64,000 nucleotides of DNA from Gallionella capsiferriformans ES-2. Its GTDB lineage: Bacteria > Pseudomonadota > Gammaproteobacteria > Burkholderiales > Gallionellaceae. The notes below the pieces were generated by a model. It searched no databases, was not told where the DNA came from, and saw nothing but the letters and a program-made list of their open reading frames with translations. A program made the position numbers and the translations under genes. How positions within the stretch are numbered: position 1 is the first letter of the stretch; every line of letters starts with the position of its first letter. The DNA is taken from contig NC_014394.1 of the NCBI RefSeq assembly GCF_000145255.1, positions 1-64,000 of the forward strand, given 5' to 3'. Shown in pieces: positions 20,252 to 30,121 of the stretch.

Positions 20252-21943
20252 TTAAAATAGCACGTCACTGGAATCTGTTTTCTTCGAGTTTGTTGCGTCT
20301 TTAAAGGTTTGTGTCGTTTCGTGTACAGCGAACTTTTCAACGAGCTTGTTCAACTCCACTGCCGCCTCGGCAACTTTTTCAATTTCGGCAGAAGTGTTTT
20401 TAGAACTGAAAGCAGTCTGATCTGCAACATGGCGTATATTGACGATGGTGTCGTTGATATTCGTTGCAATCAGGCTCTGATTTTCGACTGAATCAGCAAT
20501 TCGCATATTCACTTCGCGAATTTTGGTGATGGACTGGATAATTTCTTCCAGTGACAAATTGGTTTTGTTGATTTGTACGACACTGTCATCGGCCCGGTTG
20601 GTTCCGGATTTCATGACGGATGTGGCTGACTCGACACCTTTGAGCAGCGTTTCAATCTTTTTCTCGATTTCACGCGTAGCGTCCTGAGTGCGCTGTGCAA
20701 GCTTGCGCACTTCATCGGCTACGACTGCAAAGCCGCGCCCTTGTTCGCCTGCCCGCGCGGCTTCAATCGCGGCGTTGAGTGCCAGCAAATTGGTCTGGTT
20801 GGCAATATCGTTGATGATATTGGTCACCCCGCGGATGTCGTCGCTCTCTTTATGCAGCGCCTGAATTACTTCGGTGGCCGCTTTTACTTCTTCGGCCAAC
20901 GTGTGTATGGTAATGATCGCATCCGATACGATGATTTTTGCCTCTCCGGCTTGCTCTGCGATGGTCTCGGCAACAGAAACCGCATTTCTGGAACCGGTAA
21001 CGGACTCGTTCAGGGAGTGGGCAATCTGCGTTACCGATTCGCTGGCATGCGTCGTCTCTTCCCTTTGTGACTTGATGCCTTCGCTAGTCATATTTGAAAC
21101 CATCGCGACGCGTTGCGCTGTGCCGGACAAATGATTTGCCGCCAGCTTGATGTTGCCGATGAGCTTTCCCAGTTCATCGTTCAGCAGGCGCGAAGACTTT
21201 GCAATGGCGGATATTTCATCGTTGTTAGAGACAAGAATTTGGCCGGTAAAATCACCCGTACTCATTTTTTCCAGGTTGAGCTGAATTTGTTGCGCCGGTC
21301 GCAGCGTGCGGCGGATCAGCCAGCCTATGCCAAGATACAGAAAGATCTGCACGATGACTTGCAAACCCCACAAGATGTAATTGGCGCGACGCATCAGCAC
21401 CAGATCGTCGTTCAAGTCGATCGTCATGCTCGCCGCGCCATTGACCGTGCCCGCAGGGACGTTATGGCAGGAGAGGCACTTGGTGCCGCGAAACTCGTTT
21501 TGGGCAATAAAGGGAATCACAACGCGCAGTGCGTGTTTTCCTTCAAATTCCAGCAAATTGCTTTGCAGTTGACCGTCACGCAAAACGCGCCGGTCCATTT
21601 CATCGACAGGCTGCTCCGATGGCAAGCCAGGGCCGAATTGATTCTGAACCGACTGACCGCGAATGACGCGCAATTCCAGCATTGCAGATGCAGCCCCCAT
21701 TTTTTGCACATACAGGGCGCGCTGCCCGGCGTCGTGTATCTCGCCGTTGATCATCATCATGTTCAGAGCAACCAGCAACCCGTCTGCCGACAGTACCGCC
21801 TTGTCCTTTGTGCCGTCCAGGATGGTTTTTTCGTAGGTGTCGAGCGCCATGCGCTGTGCCAGCAGCATCACCACCAGCAAACAAAGCTGGATGGGGAGTT
21901 GTAGCTTGCTGGAAATGGAAAGTTTACCCCACCAGATTTTCAT
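20252..21943 (-). CDS. Methyl-accepting chemotaxis protein with a periplasmic c-type heme motif
   Basis: A 563-residue transmembrane chemoreceptor. Transmembrane helix 1 is at about 15-33, a periplasmic sensor domain at about 35-188, helix 2 at about 190-212, then HAMP and the cytoplasmic signalling coiled coil with the conserved hairpin tip [19 protein letters not shown]. The sensor domain contains C-L-S-C-H (residues 156-160), the covalent heme attachment motif. This makes it a likely redox or gas sensor, in the manner of DcrA-type and DUF3365-type heme receptors. Heme loading is inferred. It is next to a diguanylate cyclase gene. Confidence 0.9.
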   Translation of the reverse strand: MKIWWGKLSISSKLQLPIQLCLLVVMLLAQRMALDTYEKTILDGTKDKAVLSADGLLVALNMMMINGEIHDAGQRALYVQKMGAASAMLELRVIRGQSVQNQFGPGLPSEQPVDEMDRRVLRDGQLQSNLLEFEGKHALRVVIPFIAQNEFRGTKCLSCHNVPAGTVNGAASMTIDLNDDLVLMRRANYILWGLQVIVQIFLYLGIGWLIRRTLRPAQQIQLNLEKMSTGDFTGQILVSNNDEISAIAKSSRLLNDELGKLIGNIKLAANHLSGTAQRVAMVSNMTSEGIKSQREETTHASESVTQIAHSLNESVTGSRNAVSVAETIAEQAGEAKIIVSDAIITIHTLAEEVKAATEVIQALHKESDDIRGVTNIINDIANQTNLLALNAAIEAARAGEQGRGFAVVADEVRKLAQRTQDATREIEKKIETLLKGVESATSVMKSGTNRADDSVVQINKTNLSLEEIIQSITKIREVNMRIADSVENQSLIATNINDTIVNIRHVADQTAFSSKNTSAEIEKVAEAAVELNKLVEKFAVHETTQTFKDATNSKKTDSSDVLF

Positions 21944-22547
21944 TTTTGTGTGCGGACTCGATTAACAAGATAGCGATAATTAAGCGGATCAAACGGTATG
22001 TTTATTGTTTTACATGCATTCTATCTGCATATTTAATGTAATGCTACTTTGGTGCATGCTAGGCGCTCAACTCGTTATTAGGAAGCCGTTCCGGCACCGA
22101 AGGGTATCCGATTGATCACGATGGCGCTGAACCCGGCCTGACTGGTGCATCCGTTGTTCTAGCAAACGAAACTCGGCAGGATGCAATAAAACGGGGCTGC
22201 CTGCCACCCGATACGGTTCATCCGATCACTACAAATCGCCCGCAATGAGGCGGTACGGTTTTTTCCGGCGCGCTTTCGCAGTGCAATCATTCGTTGGGCT
22301 CATGCCTCTCGTGCAGAGGGCGTGCATCCTAATGAGTTTGTCTTGTTGCGCGAAGCAATTAAAATTTGATTGCTTAGTTGATTGTTGAATATGCGGCAGG
22401 TGACGGGAAATTTTCTGAACAAGGCGGTGTCCCTCTGCTCAGTCGGTTTGCCTGATAGTGTATGATGTTTTCTTGTTGGTTTTACCCATTTTCGCCGGCG
22501 TGTAAAGTGTGCCGGATTCGCAGTGATTACCTACCGGAGCGGTTGAA
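21944..22547. other. 600-base gap with a possible gene remnant
   Basis: This holds the promoters of the divergent chemoreceptor and receiver-TPR genes. An open plus-strand frame at 22191-22370 (about 59 codons and TGA) reads like protein sequence (for example R-W-A-H-A-S-R-A-E-G-V-H-P-N-E-F-V-L-L-R-E-A), but has no start codon with a ribosome-binding site and I recognise no family; it may be the decayed tail of a lost gene. A small stem CCTCT/AGAGG lies at 22306-22320 and AAGCAAT/ATTGCTT at 22354-22376. Confidence 0.4.
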
Positions 22548-24155
22548 TTGGCGACTGTTAACAATGTTTCAGACAAGTGGGTGTTGGTTATCGATGATAT
22601 GGAAGGGATGCGTTCGCAGTTGCGCATGTCGTTGTCGAGCTCAGGGTTTGCCAAGTTGCATGTGGTGGGCAGCATCAAGGAGGCGCTGGAGCGTCTGTCC
22701 GCAAATCACTACGATGTGATTCTATGCGACTATTCGCTGGGCGACAGTACCGACGGGCAGCAATTCCTTGAATATCTGCGCACGAATGATCTGATCGGGC
22801 GTAATACCATTTTCGTCATGATTACCGCCGAGCAGTCCTATGCAAAGGTGGTTGCGGCATCCGAATGTGCACCGGATGATTATCTGCTGAAGCCTTTTAC
22901 GTCGGCGCAATTCACCACACGACTTGAAAAACTGCTGGAGCGTCAGGAATATTTCCGCGCGATTGATCAGGCGGCCGACAAGAAAAACTGGTCGAAAATG
23001 ATTGCAGAATGCGACAAGCTGTTGGCCGGTCGCGACAAGCATTACTTTGATTTGTGCAAGATCAAAGGCGTGGCGCTGGTGCGTAACGAGCAAGTGCAAC
23101 AAGCAGCGGATTTGTACCGTGAAATTATTTCCCTGCGACCGTTAGGCTGGGCGCGGCTGGGTCTGGCGCGCGCGCTGGCCAGATTAGGCAAGCAGGGAGA
23201 GGCCATCGAATTGCTGCGCGAAATTCTGGTTGAGACCCCGCAATTCATGGCCGCCTATGATTTTTTAGGCAAGCTGATGGCTGAATCCGGCGACAAAAAA
23301 GGTGCGCTGGACGTGTTGCAACAAGCAAGAAGTATTTCTCCCGGCACTATGAGCCGCATCCGCGAGTTGAGTACGCTGGCGGTGAGCACCGGGCAGCCTG
23401 AGATTGCCGAGAAAATCATGCGCGAGACGCTGATCAAGCATAAATATTCCCCGGTGCGTCAGGCCAATGATTACGTGGTGTTATCGCGTGCGCTGACCGA
23501 TCAGGGCAAGACGGCGGATGCGCTGAGCGTCGTGCAGGATGCCAGAAAAAGTTTTACCGATAGTCACAGCAACGTGGTGCTCTCTGTTACGGAAAGCTCG
23601 GTGCACCGCGCCGCCGGCAACGAGGAGCTGGCGCATGCCGTACTGGAGCAGGCGATGAACAGCGGCGAGATGGGCAGTTTTTCTGCGGATGCGCTGGTTG
23701 CGCTGGCTGATGCCTGCTTTTCGCTGGGAAAATCTGAAGATGCCACCCGTTTGCTGCACCATGCGGTGCAAAACCATCATGAGAGTGACGAAATCAAGGG
23801 TAAGGTGCACGCCGTACTGGTTGCCGCCGGAAAAGATGCATCTGAGGCCTCTGCGCTGATTGAAGCGAGCGCCGGTGAGGTGATTGCACTGAACAACGAG
23901 GGGGTGCGGCACGCTCAGGCCGGCAAACTGGATGAGGCGATCGCCTTGCTCAGCGAAGCGGCTAACCGGCTGCCGAACAATTTGCAGATTCTTGGCAATG
24001 CGGCGCTCGTGATCGCGCTTGATCTGGTTCGTAACGGGCGTGATCCTGCAAAATTGGCTATGTGTCTGGGGTATCGTGAAGCATTGACTAAGAAGTCGCG
24101 CAATCATGCCAAGCTTGAGCAAATCGACGGCATGCTCAAGCAACTGAAATCCTGA
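22548..24155 (+). CDS. Response regulator receiver domain protein with TPR repeats
   Basis: A 535-residue protein. Residues about 10-130 form a CheY-like receiver with D-D at 16-17, the phosphoacceptor Asp near 61 (V-I-L-C-D-Y-S-L) and Lys in L-L-K-P-F. The rest (about 150-530) is tetratricopeptide-like helical repeat (for example L-R-P-L-G-W-A-R-L-G-L-A-R-A-L). There is no DNA-binding or enzymatic output domain, so output is probably by protein binding. The start is TTG at 22548 with CCGGAG eight bases upstream; no in-frame ATG near the start of the receiver domain exists. It is followed after 11 bases by a small histidine kinase gene, its likely partner. Confidence 0.88.
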   Translation: MATVNNVSDKWVLVIDDMEGMRSQLRMSLSSSGFAKLHVVGSIKEALERLSANHYDVILCDYSLGDSTDGQQFLEYLRTNDLIGRNTIFVMITAEQSYAKVVAASECAPDDYLLKPFTSAQFTTRLEKLLERQEYFRAIDQAADKKNWSKMIAECDKLLAGRDKHYFDLCKIKGVALVRNEQVQQAADLYREIISLRPLGWARLGLARALARLGKQGEAIELLREILVETPQFMAAYDFLGKLMAESGDKKGALDVLQQARSISPGTMSRIRELSTLAVSTGQPEIAEKIMRETLIKHKYSPVRQANDYVVLSRALTDQGKTADALSVVQDARKSFTDSHSNVVLSVTESSVHRAAGNEELAHAVLEQAMNSGEMGSFSADALVALADACFSLGKSEDATRLLHHAVQNHHESDEIKGKVHAVLVAAGKDASEASALIEASAGEVIALNNEGVRHAQAGKLDEAIALLSEAANRLPNNLQILGNAALVIALDLVRNGRDPAKLAMCLGYREALTKKSRNHAKLEQIDGMLKQLKS

Positions 24156-24166
24156 CTGGGGGCGCG

Positions 24167-24781
24167 ATGAACGATCTTGCTGCTGCGGTGATGCATGACG
24201 TGAAAAACCAGCTGGCAGAACTGGCGTTGCGTTTAAAAAAACGCGGAGATGCGCGTGCCGAGATGGAAATTGCGATGAATGCCTCGCGTCGCCTGACCGA
24301 GATGCTGCTGCTGGGTCGCGAAGAGAGCAATCAGCTATGGGTTAGTGCCGATACGGTGAATCCGGCCGATTTTTTGGAGGTGCTGGCTGCGGAGTATGCC
24401 GAGCTGTTTCCGGATATTGAAATTAAGCTCGACGTGGCGCGTGCGCCTGAGTGCGTGTTTTTTGACGATGCGCTGGTGCGTCTGGCATTGGGCAATGCGC
24501 TGCATAATGCCTGTCGTTATGCCCATGAAAAGGTCACGCTCGCCGCCTTCCAGCAGAACGATCTTTTATTTCTTGAGGTGCGCGATGATGGTACGGGGTT
24601 TCCCGATAGCGTGCTAAGTTCTGGCGGCCAGTTGCCCGCTTCCGTCACGGGTACCGGTACGGGCTTAGGTCTGTATCTGGCACAGAAAATTGCCGCCCTG
24701 CATAAACTGGGCGACCGGCACGGTTATATTTCGCTTTACAACGGCGTACAGGGCGGTATTTTTCGTATTGTGCTGCCGTAG
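24167..24781 (+). CDS. Minimal histidine kinase (HisKA-like helix plus HATPase)
   Basis: A 204-residue soluble kinase-like protein lacking any sensor or membrane segment. The phosphoacceptor-like motif M-H-D-V-K-N-Q has His at residue 10, the N box is G-N-A-L-H-N-A-C-R-Y-A near residue 110, and the G boxes are D-D-G-T-G-F and G-T-G-T-G-L-G-L-Y-L-A. The very short N terminus implies it receives its signal from another protein, most simply the receiver-TPR protein encoded 11 bases upstream. The pair looks like a two-gene signalling unit. Function unknown. Confidence 0.83.
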   Translation: MNDLAAAVMHDVKNQLAELALRLKKRGDARAEMEIAMNASRRLTEMLLLGREESNQLWVSADTVNPADFLEVLAAEYAELFPDIEIKLDVARAPECVFFDDALVRLALGNALHNACRYAHEKVTLAAFQQNDLLFLEVRDDGTGFPDSVLSSGGQLPASVTGTGTGLGLYLAQKIAALHKLGDRHGYISLYNGVQGGIFRIVLP

Positions 24782-24799
24782 CGGAAGTATCCGCTACGG
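24776..24799. terminator. Hairpin between convergent kinase and topA genes
   Basis: Perfect 10-bp stem (24776-24785 with 24790-24799) with loop AGTA, spanning the kinase stop codon region and ending 10 bases from the topA stop. It lacks a U-tract. Confidence 0.5.
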
Positions 24800-24809
24800 A
24801 GTCAGCAAA

Positions 24810-27428
24810 TCAGGCTTTCTTTGCGGCAGCTTTAGGTTTCGCAGCCGCTTTTGGAGCTGCTTTAGGTTTTGCCGCTGCTTTCGGCTTGGCTTCAGCTTTG
24901 GGGGCGGCCTTCGGTTTAGCAGCAGCCTTCGGTTTCGCTGCGGCCTTAGGCTTAGCCGTCGCTTTCGGCTTGGCCGCCGATTTTCTGGCAGGTTTGGTGT
25001 CGCCCTTAGCCGCTTTGGCCGCAATCAATTCGAGCGCCTGTTCCAGCGTGATTTCATCCGGTGACACATCTTTGGGCAATGTCGCATTGATTTTGCCGTG
25101 ACGCGCGTAAGGGCCATAGCGCCCGCTGCAAATCTCAACCGTCGTCTTGTCCACCGGATGATCGCCCAGCGTGCGTAACACGGTGTTGCCATCTTTGGCT
25201 TGCGCGAGCAACTCGACTGCACGGTCTAGGGTTACATCGAAGATGCTGTCGGTGCGCGGTATCGATTTGAACTTGCCGTCGTGGCCGATGTAAGGCCCGA
25301 AACGGCCGATGTTGACGATGACCTTTTTGTTCGTTTCAGGATGCAACCCCAAGTCTTTCGGCAGCGAGAGCAGTTTCAGGGCGCTTTCCAGATCCGCCTG
25401 ATCGACCGCCATTTCCTTGGGCCATGACACGCGCTTCGGTTTCGCTTTTTCACCTTCGATGACTTCACCCAGCTGCACATAGTGACCGTAAGGGCCGCGC
25501 AACAGCAGCACGGCTTGCGCCGACTCCGGATGCACACCCAGTTCGACGCGGACCTCTTCCTGCGTCTCGCCGCCTACGCTGCGTTTGTACTTACACTCAG
25601 GATAGTTGGTACAACTGATGAAGCTGCCGTAGCGGCTTAATTTTTTGGCCAGCGGCTTACCGCACTCGGGGCAGGCCTCATCAAGTAATTCCTGCGGACG
25701 CTCGATGTTGGTTTTTTCTTTGATCAGCGCCGAAAATCCCTTCCAGAACTCATCCATCACCCCGATCCAGTCACGTTTTCCGTCTGAGACTTCATCGAGC
25801 TCGTCTTCTAACGAGGCAGTGAAGTTGTAATCGACGTAACGGGTGAAATGATCCGTCAAAAAGCGCGTGACGACGCGACCCACATCGGTCGGCATGAAGC
25901 GTTTCTTGTCGAGAATGGCGTATTCACGGGTTTGCAGCGTGGAAATAATTGTGGCATAGGTCGATGGACGACCGATGCCGTATTCTTCCAGTGATTTGAC
26001 CAGACTCGCTTCGGTAAAGCGCGGCGGCGGCTGGGTGAAATGCTGTTCACCGAACAGTTTGTCCACCGGCAAAATATCGCCCTCGACGAGCGGCGGCAGG
26101 CGACTGCCCTGCTCTTCTTCTGCATCGTCCACGTCTTCCATGTAAACGCTGATGAAGCCCGGAAATACCAGCACCTGACCGTTGGCGCGGAACAGTGTGT
26201 CATCGCCGCCTAAACGGATGTCGGCACTGACTGTGTCATAGCGTGCGGCAGTCATCTGGCAGGCTAAAGTGCGCTTCCAGATCATCTCGTACAGCCGTGC
26301 CTGATCAACCGTCAGGCGGTCTTGCAAACTGTCCGGGGTGCGCACGATCGACGTCGGGCGTATCGCTTCGTGCGACTCCTGCGCATTTTTGGTCTTGCTT
26401 TTGTAAGTCGGCGGCGTGCCGGGCAGATACTCGGATGAGAAATGGTCACCGATGTAGTTGCGGATTTCGGCAACCGCTTCATTTGCCAGACTAACCGAAT
26501 CGGTACGCATATAGGAAATCAGACCGACCGTCTGGCCGCCGATATCCACGCCTTCATACAGCGACTGCGCGGTACGCATGGTGCGTTCGGCAGACATGCC
26601 GAGCTTGCGAACGGCTTCCTGTTGCAGGGTTGAGGTAGTGAAAGGGGCTGCGGCATAACGCTGCTTGGCCTTCTTCTCAACTTTTACGACCTTAGGAGGC
26701 AGCTTTGCATCATTCAGTTTGGCATAAATTGCGTCGTATTCAGACTGGCTGGCAATCGACAGTTGTTCGAGTTTCTTACCCTGATATTGAATCAGACGTG
26801 CGGAAAATGACTGGTGATTTTTCTGCGTGTCCAGATGTACTGACCAGTATTCCTGCGTTTTGAACGCTTCGATTTGCAGTTCACGCTCGACGATCAGGCG
26901 CAGCGCCGGGCTTTGTACGCGCCCGGCCGACAAGCCCGGACGGATTTTGCGCCACAACAGGGGCGACAGATTAAAGCCTACCAGATAATCGAGGGCCCGG
27001 CGCGCCTGCTGTGCATTAACCAGAGGCATTGCGATTTCACGCGGATTGGCTACCGCCGCCTGAACGGCCGATTGCGTGATTTCATAGAACACCACGCGCT
27101 TCATGTTCTTTCCTTTAAAACCGCGCTTGGCTTTGAGCAGTTCCGCGATGTGCCAGGCAATCGCTTCCCCTTCGCGGTCGGGATCGGGTGCGAGCAGGAT
27201 GTTCTCAGCGCTTGCTGCCGCCTTGGCAATCGCATCCATATGCTTGCTGTTACGCGCGATGGTCTCGTAGTTCATCGCAAAGCCGTTTTCGGTATCGACG
27301 GCGCCTGTTTTGGGAACCAGATCCCGTACGTGGCCGTAGGAGGCGAGCACCTCGTAATCATTGCCCAGATATTTCTTGAGCGTTTTGGCTTTGGCCGGAG
27401 ATTCGACGATGAGAAGATTGATTGCCAT
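24810..27428 (-). CDS. topA: DNA topoisomerase I
   Basis: Relaxes negative supercoils by transient single-strand cleavage. The 872-residue type IA enzyme has the TOPRIM domain (L-L-I-V-E-S-P-A-K-A-K-T at 5-16; A-P-D-P-D-R-E-G-E-A-I-A-W-H near 105-120), the active-site tyrosine in S-Y-M-R-T-D-S near 315, and a four-cysteine zinc ribbon (C-P-E-C ... C-T-N-Y-P-E-C) near 590-615, followed by further C-terminal toprim-repeat modules. The last 65 or so residues are a low-complexity A-K-P-K-A-type tail, lysine- and alanine-rich, which is common on beta/gammaproteobacterial TopA-like proteins as a nonspecific DNA-binding tail. It is last in the LysM-dprA-smg-topA operon. Confidence 0.98.
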   Translation of the reverse strand: MAINLLIVESPAKAKTLKKYLGNDYEVLASYGHVRDLVPKTGAVDTENGFAMNYETIARNSKHMDAIAKAAASAENILLAPDPDREGEAIAWHIAELLKAKRGFKGKNMKRVVFYEITQSAVQAAVANPREIAMPLVNAQQARRALDYLVGFNLSPLLWRKIRPGLSAGRVQSPALRLIVERELQIEAFKTQEYWSVHLDTQKNHQSFSARLIQYQGKKLEQLSIASQSEYDAIYAKLNDAKLPPKVVKVEKKAKQRYAAAPFTTSTLQQEAVRKLGMSAERTMRTAQSLYEGVDIGGQTVGLISYMRTDSVSLANEAVAEIRNYIGDHFSSEYLPGTPPTYKSKTKNAQESHEAIRPTSIVRTPDSLQDRLTVDQARLYEMIWKRTLACQMTAARYDTVSADIRLGGDDTLFRANGQVLVFPGFISVYMEDVDDAEEEQGSRLPPLVEGDILPVDKLFGEQHFTQPPPRFTEASLVKSLEEYGIGRPSTYATIISTLQTREYAILDKKRFMPTDVGRVVTRFLTDHFTRYVDYNFTASLEDELDEVSDGKRDWIGVMDEFWKGFSALIKEKTNIERPQELLDEACPECGKPLAKKLSRYGSFISCTNYPECKYKRSVGGETQEEVRVELGVHPESAQAVLLLRGPYGHYVQLGEVIEGEKAKPKRVSWPKEMAVDQADLESALKLLSLPKDLGLHPETNKKVIVNIGRFGPYIGHDGKFKSIPRTDSIFDVTLDRAVELLAQAKDGNTVLRTLGDHPVDKTTVEICSGRYGPYARHGKINATLPKDVSPDEITLEQALELIAAKAAKGDTKPARKSAAKPKATAKPKAAAKPKAAAKPKAAPKAEAKPKAAAKPKAAPKAAAKPKAAAKKA
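24815..24990 (-). repeat. Degenerate tandem repeat encoding the Ala/Lys/Pro tail of TopA
   Basis: A coding minisatellite-like stretch in which units of 12 to 15 bases encoding A-K-P-K-A are repeated a dozen or more times with drift. It is likely to be length-variable between strains. Confidence 0.75.
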
Positions 27429-27440
27429 GCGTGGTGTTTA

Positions 27441-27896
27441 TTAGTGTAATTGAGTGGAAGTGATCGGGACGAGCAACTCTTCGACCAGCAGCGGGCTTAA
27501 GTCATGGTGACGATCCCACAGCACGATCAGCATGATCAGTTTTAGCTTGTCCAGCCCTAAGTCTTTTTGTTGCAGCGCCAGTGCGCGATCAATGATGATC
27601 TCGCGTTCGATGGCCGTAATCATCTTTTGCTGTTCAGCGAACAGCAGGAACTGACGCGCCTCGGCGCCGATCAGGGAAAATTCCAGTTCGGCAAAAAAAC
27701 GCATTCCGGAATGCGCCAGAACCACAGGATAGCTGTCGGAATTTTGCTCGCGCAACGCGGACAGCCAATTCAGTGCTTCGTCGATGTCCTCGCCCTCGAA
27801 ACCGGCGGCAGAAAGTTTGCGCGACAGTTTATCCGGTGCCGGATAGCTGCCCGCATCGATATAGCTTTCAAACAGGTACATCAGGATTTCGAACAT
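27441..27896 (-). CDS. smg: Smg family protein (DUF494)
   Basis: A 151-residue protein beginning M-F-E-I-L-M-Y-L-F-E-S-Y, the signature of the Smg family, which sits next to dprA/smf across beta- and gammaproteobacteria. The molecular role is unknown. All-alpha character with a conserved C-terminal W-D-R segment. It lies 13 bases after dprA and 12 before topA, so it belongs to the same operon. Confidence 0.95.
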   Translation of the reverse strand: MFEILMYLFESYIDAGSYPAPDKLSRKLSAAGFEGEDIDEALNWLSALREQNSDSYPVVLAHSGMRFFAELEFSLIGAEARQFLLFAEQQKMITAIEREIIIDRALALQQKDLGLDKLKLIMLIVLWDRHHDLSPLLVEELLVPITSTQLH

Positions 27897-27909
27897 AATA
27901 TTTAAGTCT

Positions 27910-28992
27910 TTAATGTATGCGTTGGAACAAACCGCCGGGAAGTGTCGCTATGCAACCTTCCAGTTCAAGCGTTAACAGCATGGCGGATAGCTGGCTAACC
28001 GTCAAGCCACTGCGCAAACAAAGCGCGTCGATGCCGACCGGATCAAAGCCCATTTGTTCCAGTAAAACGGCATGCGGGGCAGGAGTGGGTTTGGCTGCCT
28101 GAACAGGTGGGGGCGTGAGCAAGCCGGTTAGTTCCTCCAGAATATCTTGTGCCGTTTCAACCAACTTGGCACCCTGTTTGATCAGTTTATGGCAACCCCT
28201 GCTTTGCGGAGAATGGATAGAACCCGGGATCGCAAAGACATCCCGTCCCTGCTCCATCGCCTGACGCGCGGTGATCAGCGAGCCGCTCTGCAATGAGGCT
28301 TCAACAACCAGGCAGCCCAAGCTCATGCCGCTGATCAGGCGGTTGCGTCTGGGGAAATTACCCGCCATAGGCGGTGTGCCGAGTGGAAATTCTGAAATTA
28401 ACGTGCCGGCTTTGGCAAGACGATGCGCCAGTTCCCTGTTGGCCGCCGGATACACCTTGTCGAGTCCTGTGCCCACCACGGCGATACTGCTACCCGTCCC
28501 GCGCAGCGCGCCCCGGTGGGCTGCGGCATCGATGCCGTGCGCCATGCCGCTGATGATGCACAGCCCGGCATCGCTCAAAACATTGGCGAACTGCTCTGCA
28601 TTGTCGATGCCCTGCGGTGTGGCATGGCGGCTGCCGACGATAGCAAGCGATTTTGCGTTTAATAAATCACGACGCCCTTTGACGTAGAGCAATATGGGCG
28701 GATCAATGATGTTGAGCAGTGCTTCCGGGTAGTCGCTGTCCGCTAGAGTCACCAGGTGGTTTTGCTCATCAGTCAGCCAGAGGAGGGCGGCGTTGAGCGC
28801 GACCTCATCCGCCCCTTTGTTCACCGCCTGAGCGACTTCCGGTTTAACCACGGATTTGAGACGCTCGGTGGGGGCGGCTAATACGGCTTCGGGAGAACCG
28901 AATTCGCGTAGCAGATGCCGTGCGCCCTCGCCTCCCAGTCCTCGAATCAGGCCCAGTGTCAGCCAAGCCTGGATCGAGGTGTCACCGGGCAT
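27910..28992 (-). CDS. dprA: DNA processing protein DprA
   Basis: Loads RecA on incoming single-stranded DNA during natural transformation. The 360-residue protein has an N-terminal SAM/HhH-like region (W-L-T-L-G-L-I-R-G-L-G), the Rossmann-like DprA core (A-I-V-G-S-R-H-A-T near residue 115; I-S-G-M-A-H-G-I-D-A-A-A-H near 150; F-P-R-R-N-R-L-I-S-G near 215), and a C-terminal winged-helix domain. Only 2 bases separate it from the LysM gene stop, suggesting coupled translation. Its presence alone does not show competence. Confidence 0.97.
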   Translation of the reverse strand: MPGDTSIQAWLTLGLIRGLGGEGARHLLREFGSPEAVLAAPTERLKSVVKPEVAQAVNKGADEVALNAALLWLTDEQNHLVTLADSDYPEALLNIIDPPILLYVKGRRDLLNAKSLAIVGSRHATPQGIDNAEQFANVLSDAGLCIISGMAHGIDAAAHRGALRGTGSSIAVVGTGLDKVYPAANRELAHRLAKAGTLISEFPLGTPPMAGNFPRRNRLISGMSLGCLVVEASLQSGSLITARQAMEQGRDVFAIPGSIHSPQSRGCHKLIKQGAKLVETAQDILEELTGLLTPPPVQAAKPTPAPHAVLLEQMGFDPVGIDALCLRSGLTVSQLSAMLLTLELEGCIATLPGGLFQRIH

Positions 28993-28994
28993 GG

Positions 28995-30032
28995 CTAGGG
29001 GGTTTGTGCGCTGTCCAGAAGTTGAACCGGCAGGCGTGTCTGCATGACCAGTGCGTAAGAGACTTTTTCGAATACGCGGAAGACGAACAGCAGACCAAAG
29101 CGTTCATCCGGCAGCGTCAGCGATTTCCCTTCTCTTTGTACCGTGCGGCCTTTGCTGCTCACGGCCAGTACATGGCCGCTTTGCACGCCATCCCGCTCGC
29201 CCTTGTTGAGGGTGATGACGGTGTTTTGTCCGGCTTGCGTGACGCCGCCGTAGATGGAAATGACGCGTGCGTTGATCTGAGTCTCAGGCGCGCGGGGCAA
29301 GTAAGTGTTGGCAATATAAGCGGTAGCTGGAATCAGGCGGTCGCCCAGATTGATCTCCTGTTTTGCTTCAGTTACCACCGCGATGCTGGTCGGGCCAAAC
29401 TCCCTGACCTCGAGGGTACCCAGATAGATCGCTTCATGACCCAGCACTTCGTGAGTGTCTGGATCAGTAAACGTTTTCCCCGGGCGGTAGATCTGCCAGC
29501 TTTTCGTATCAGCCGCGCTCAAGCCTTTTACGTAGACGACGTCCCCCGGACCTGCAATGACGCGCTCTTCAGGCAAGCCGATCAGCGTCGGTGCTTCGTT
29601 CAGCAGTTTATCGGAAACGATCAGGGGCTGACTTAAAAACGGTTCGATTACGCGGGATGGAATGCTCGGTATGGCATTTTGGGTGCTGTCCTCGGTGCGA
29701 ATTTGCGGGGAAAGTCTGACTGTTTCTCCATTGCCTGTGACGGCGGCCGATTGTTTTGTCAGGCTCAGGGTGCCGCTGGTGCGGTCAAGATAGAGCGTCG
29801 CGCCCGGATAAATCCAGTGTGGATCCTTGATGGCGTCTTTGTTCATTCCCCAGATAAAAGGCCATTTCCAGGGATCTTTGAAGAACTTGCCCGAGATCCC
29901 CCACAGGGTGTCTCCTTTGACTATCATGTACTGGTCTGGCGCATCGCTGCGTATCTGCGGTGAGGCATCGGGTTGGCCGGCAAATGCCAAGACAGGCATT
30001 AAAAAGCAAATCAGCGATATAATCTTGCGCAT
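28995..30032 (-). CDS. LysM-domain exported protein
   Basis: A 345-residue protein starting [18 protein letters not shown], a signal peptide. A LysM peptidoglycan-binding domain follows ([16 protein letters not shown], about 35-85). The remainder is a conserved region of unknown function found in the betaproteobacterial proteins encoded upstream of dprA. The longer frame starting at 30074 is rejected because the signal peptide starts at 30032. It is divergent from def, as usual in this lineage. It probably acts at the cell wall. Confidence 0.9.
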   Translation of the reverse strand: MRKIISLICFLMPVLAFAGQPDASPQIRSDAPDQYMIVKGDTLWGISGKFFKDPWKWPFIWGMNKDAIKDPHWIYPGATLYLDRTSGTLSLTKQSAAVTGNGETVRLSPQIRTEDSTQNAIPSIPSRVIEPFLSQPLIVSDKLLNEAPTLIGLPEERVIAGPGDVVYVKGLSAADTKSWQIYRPGKTFTDPDTHEVLGHEAIYLGTLEVREFGPTSIAVVTEAKQEINLGDRLIPATAYIANTYLPRAPETQINARVISIYGGVTQAGQNTVITLNKGERDGVQSGHVLAVSSKGRTVQREGKSLTLPDERFGLLFVFRVFEKVSYALVMQTRLPVQLLDSAQTP

Positions 30033-30121
30033 GGGTAACCCCGAAAGAATCAATGACAAAGGCGCACGGTGCACCGTGGCCCGTCAAATTCTGCATCCAG
30101 TCAATTAAATTAGCAAGCATT

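Noticed and set aside
21113..21904. 263-codon open frame antisense to the heme chemoreceptor
   Set aside because: Complement of a clearly coding gene, Gln/His-rich nonsense composition.
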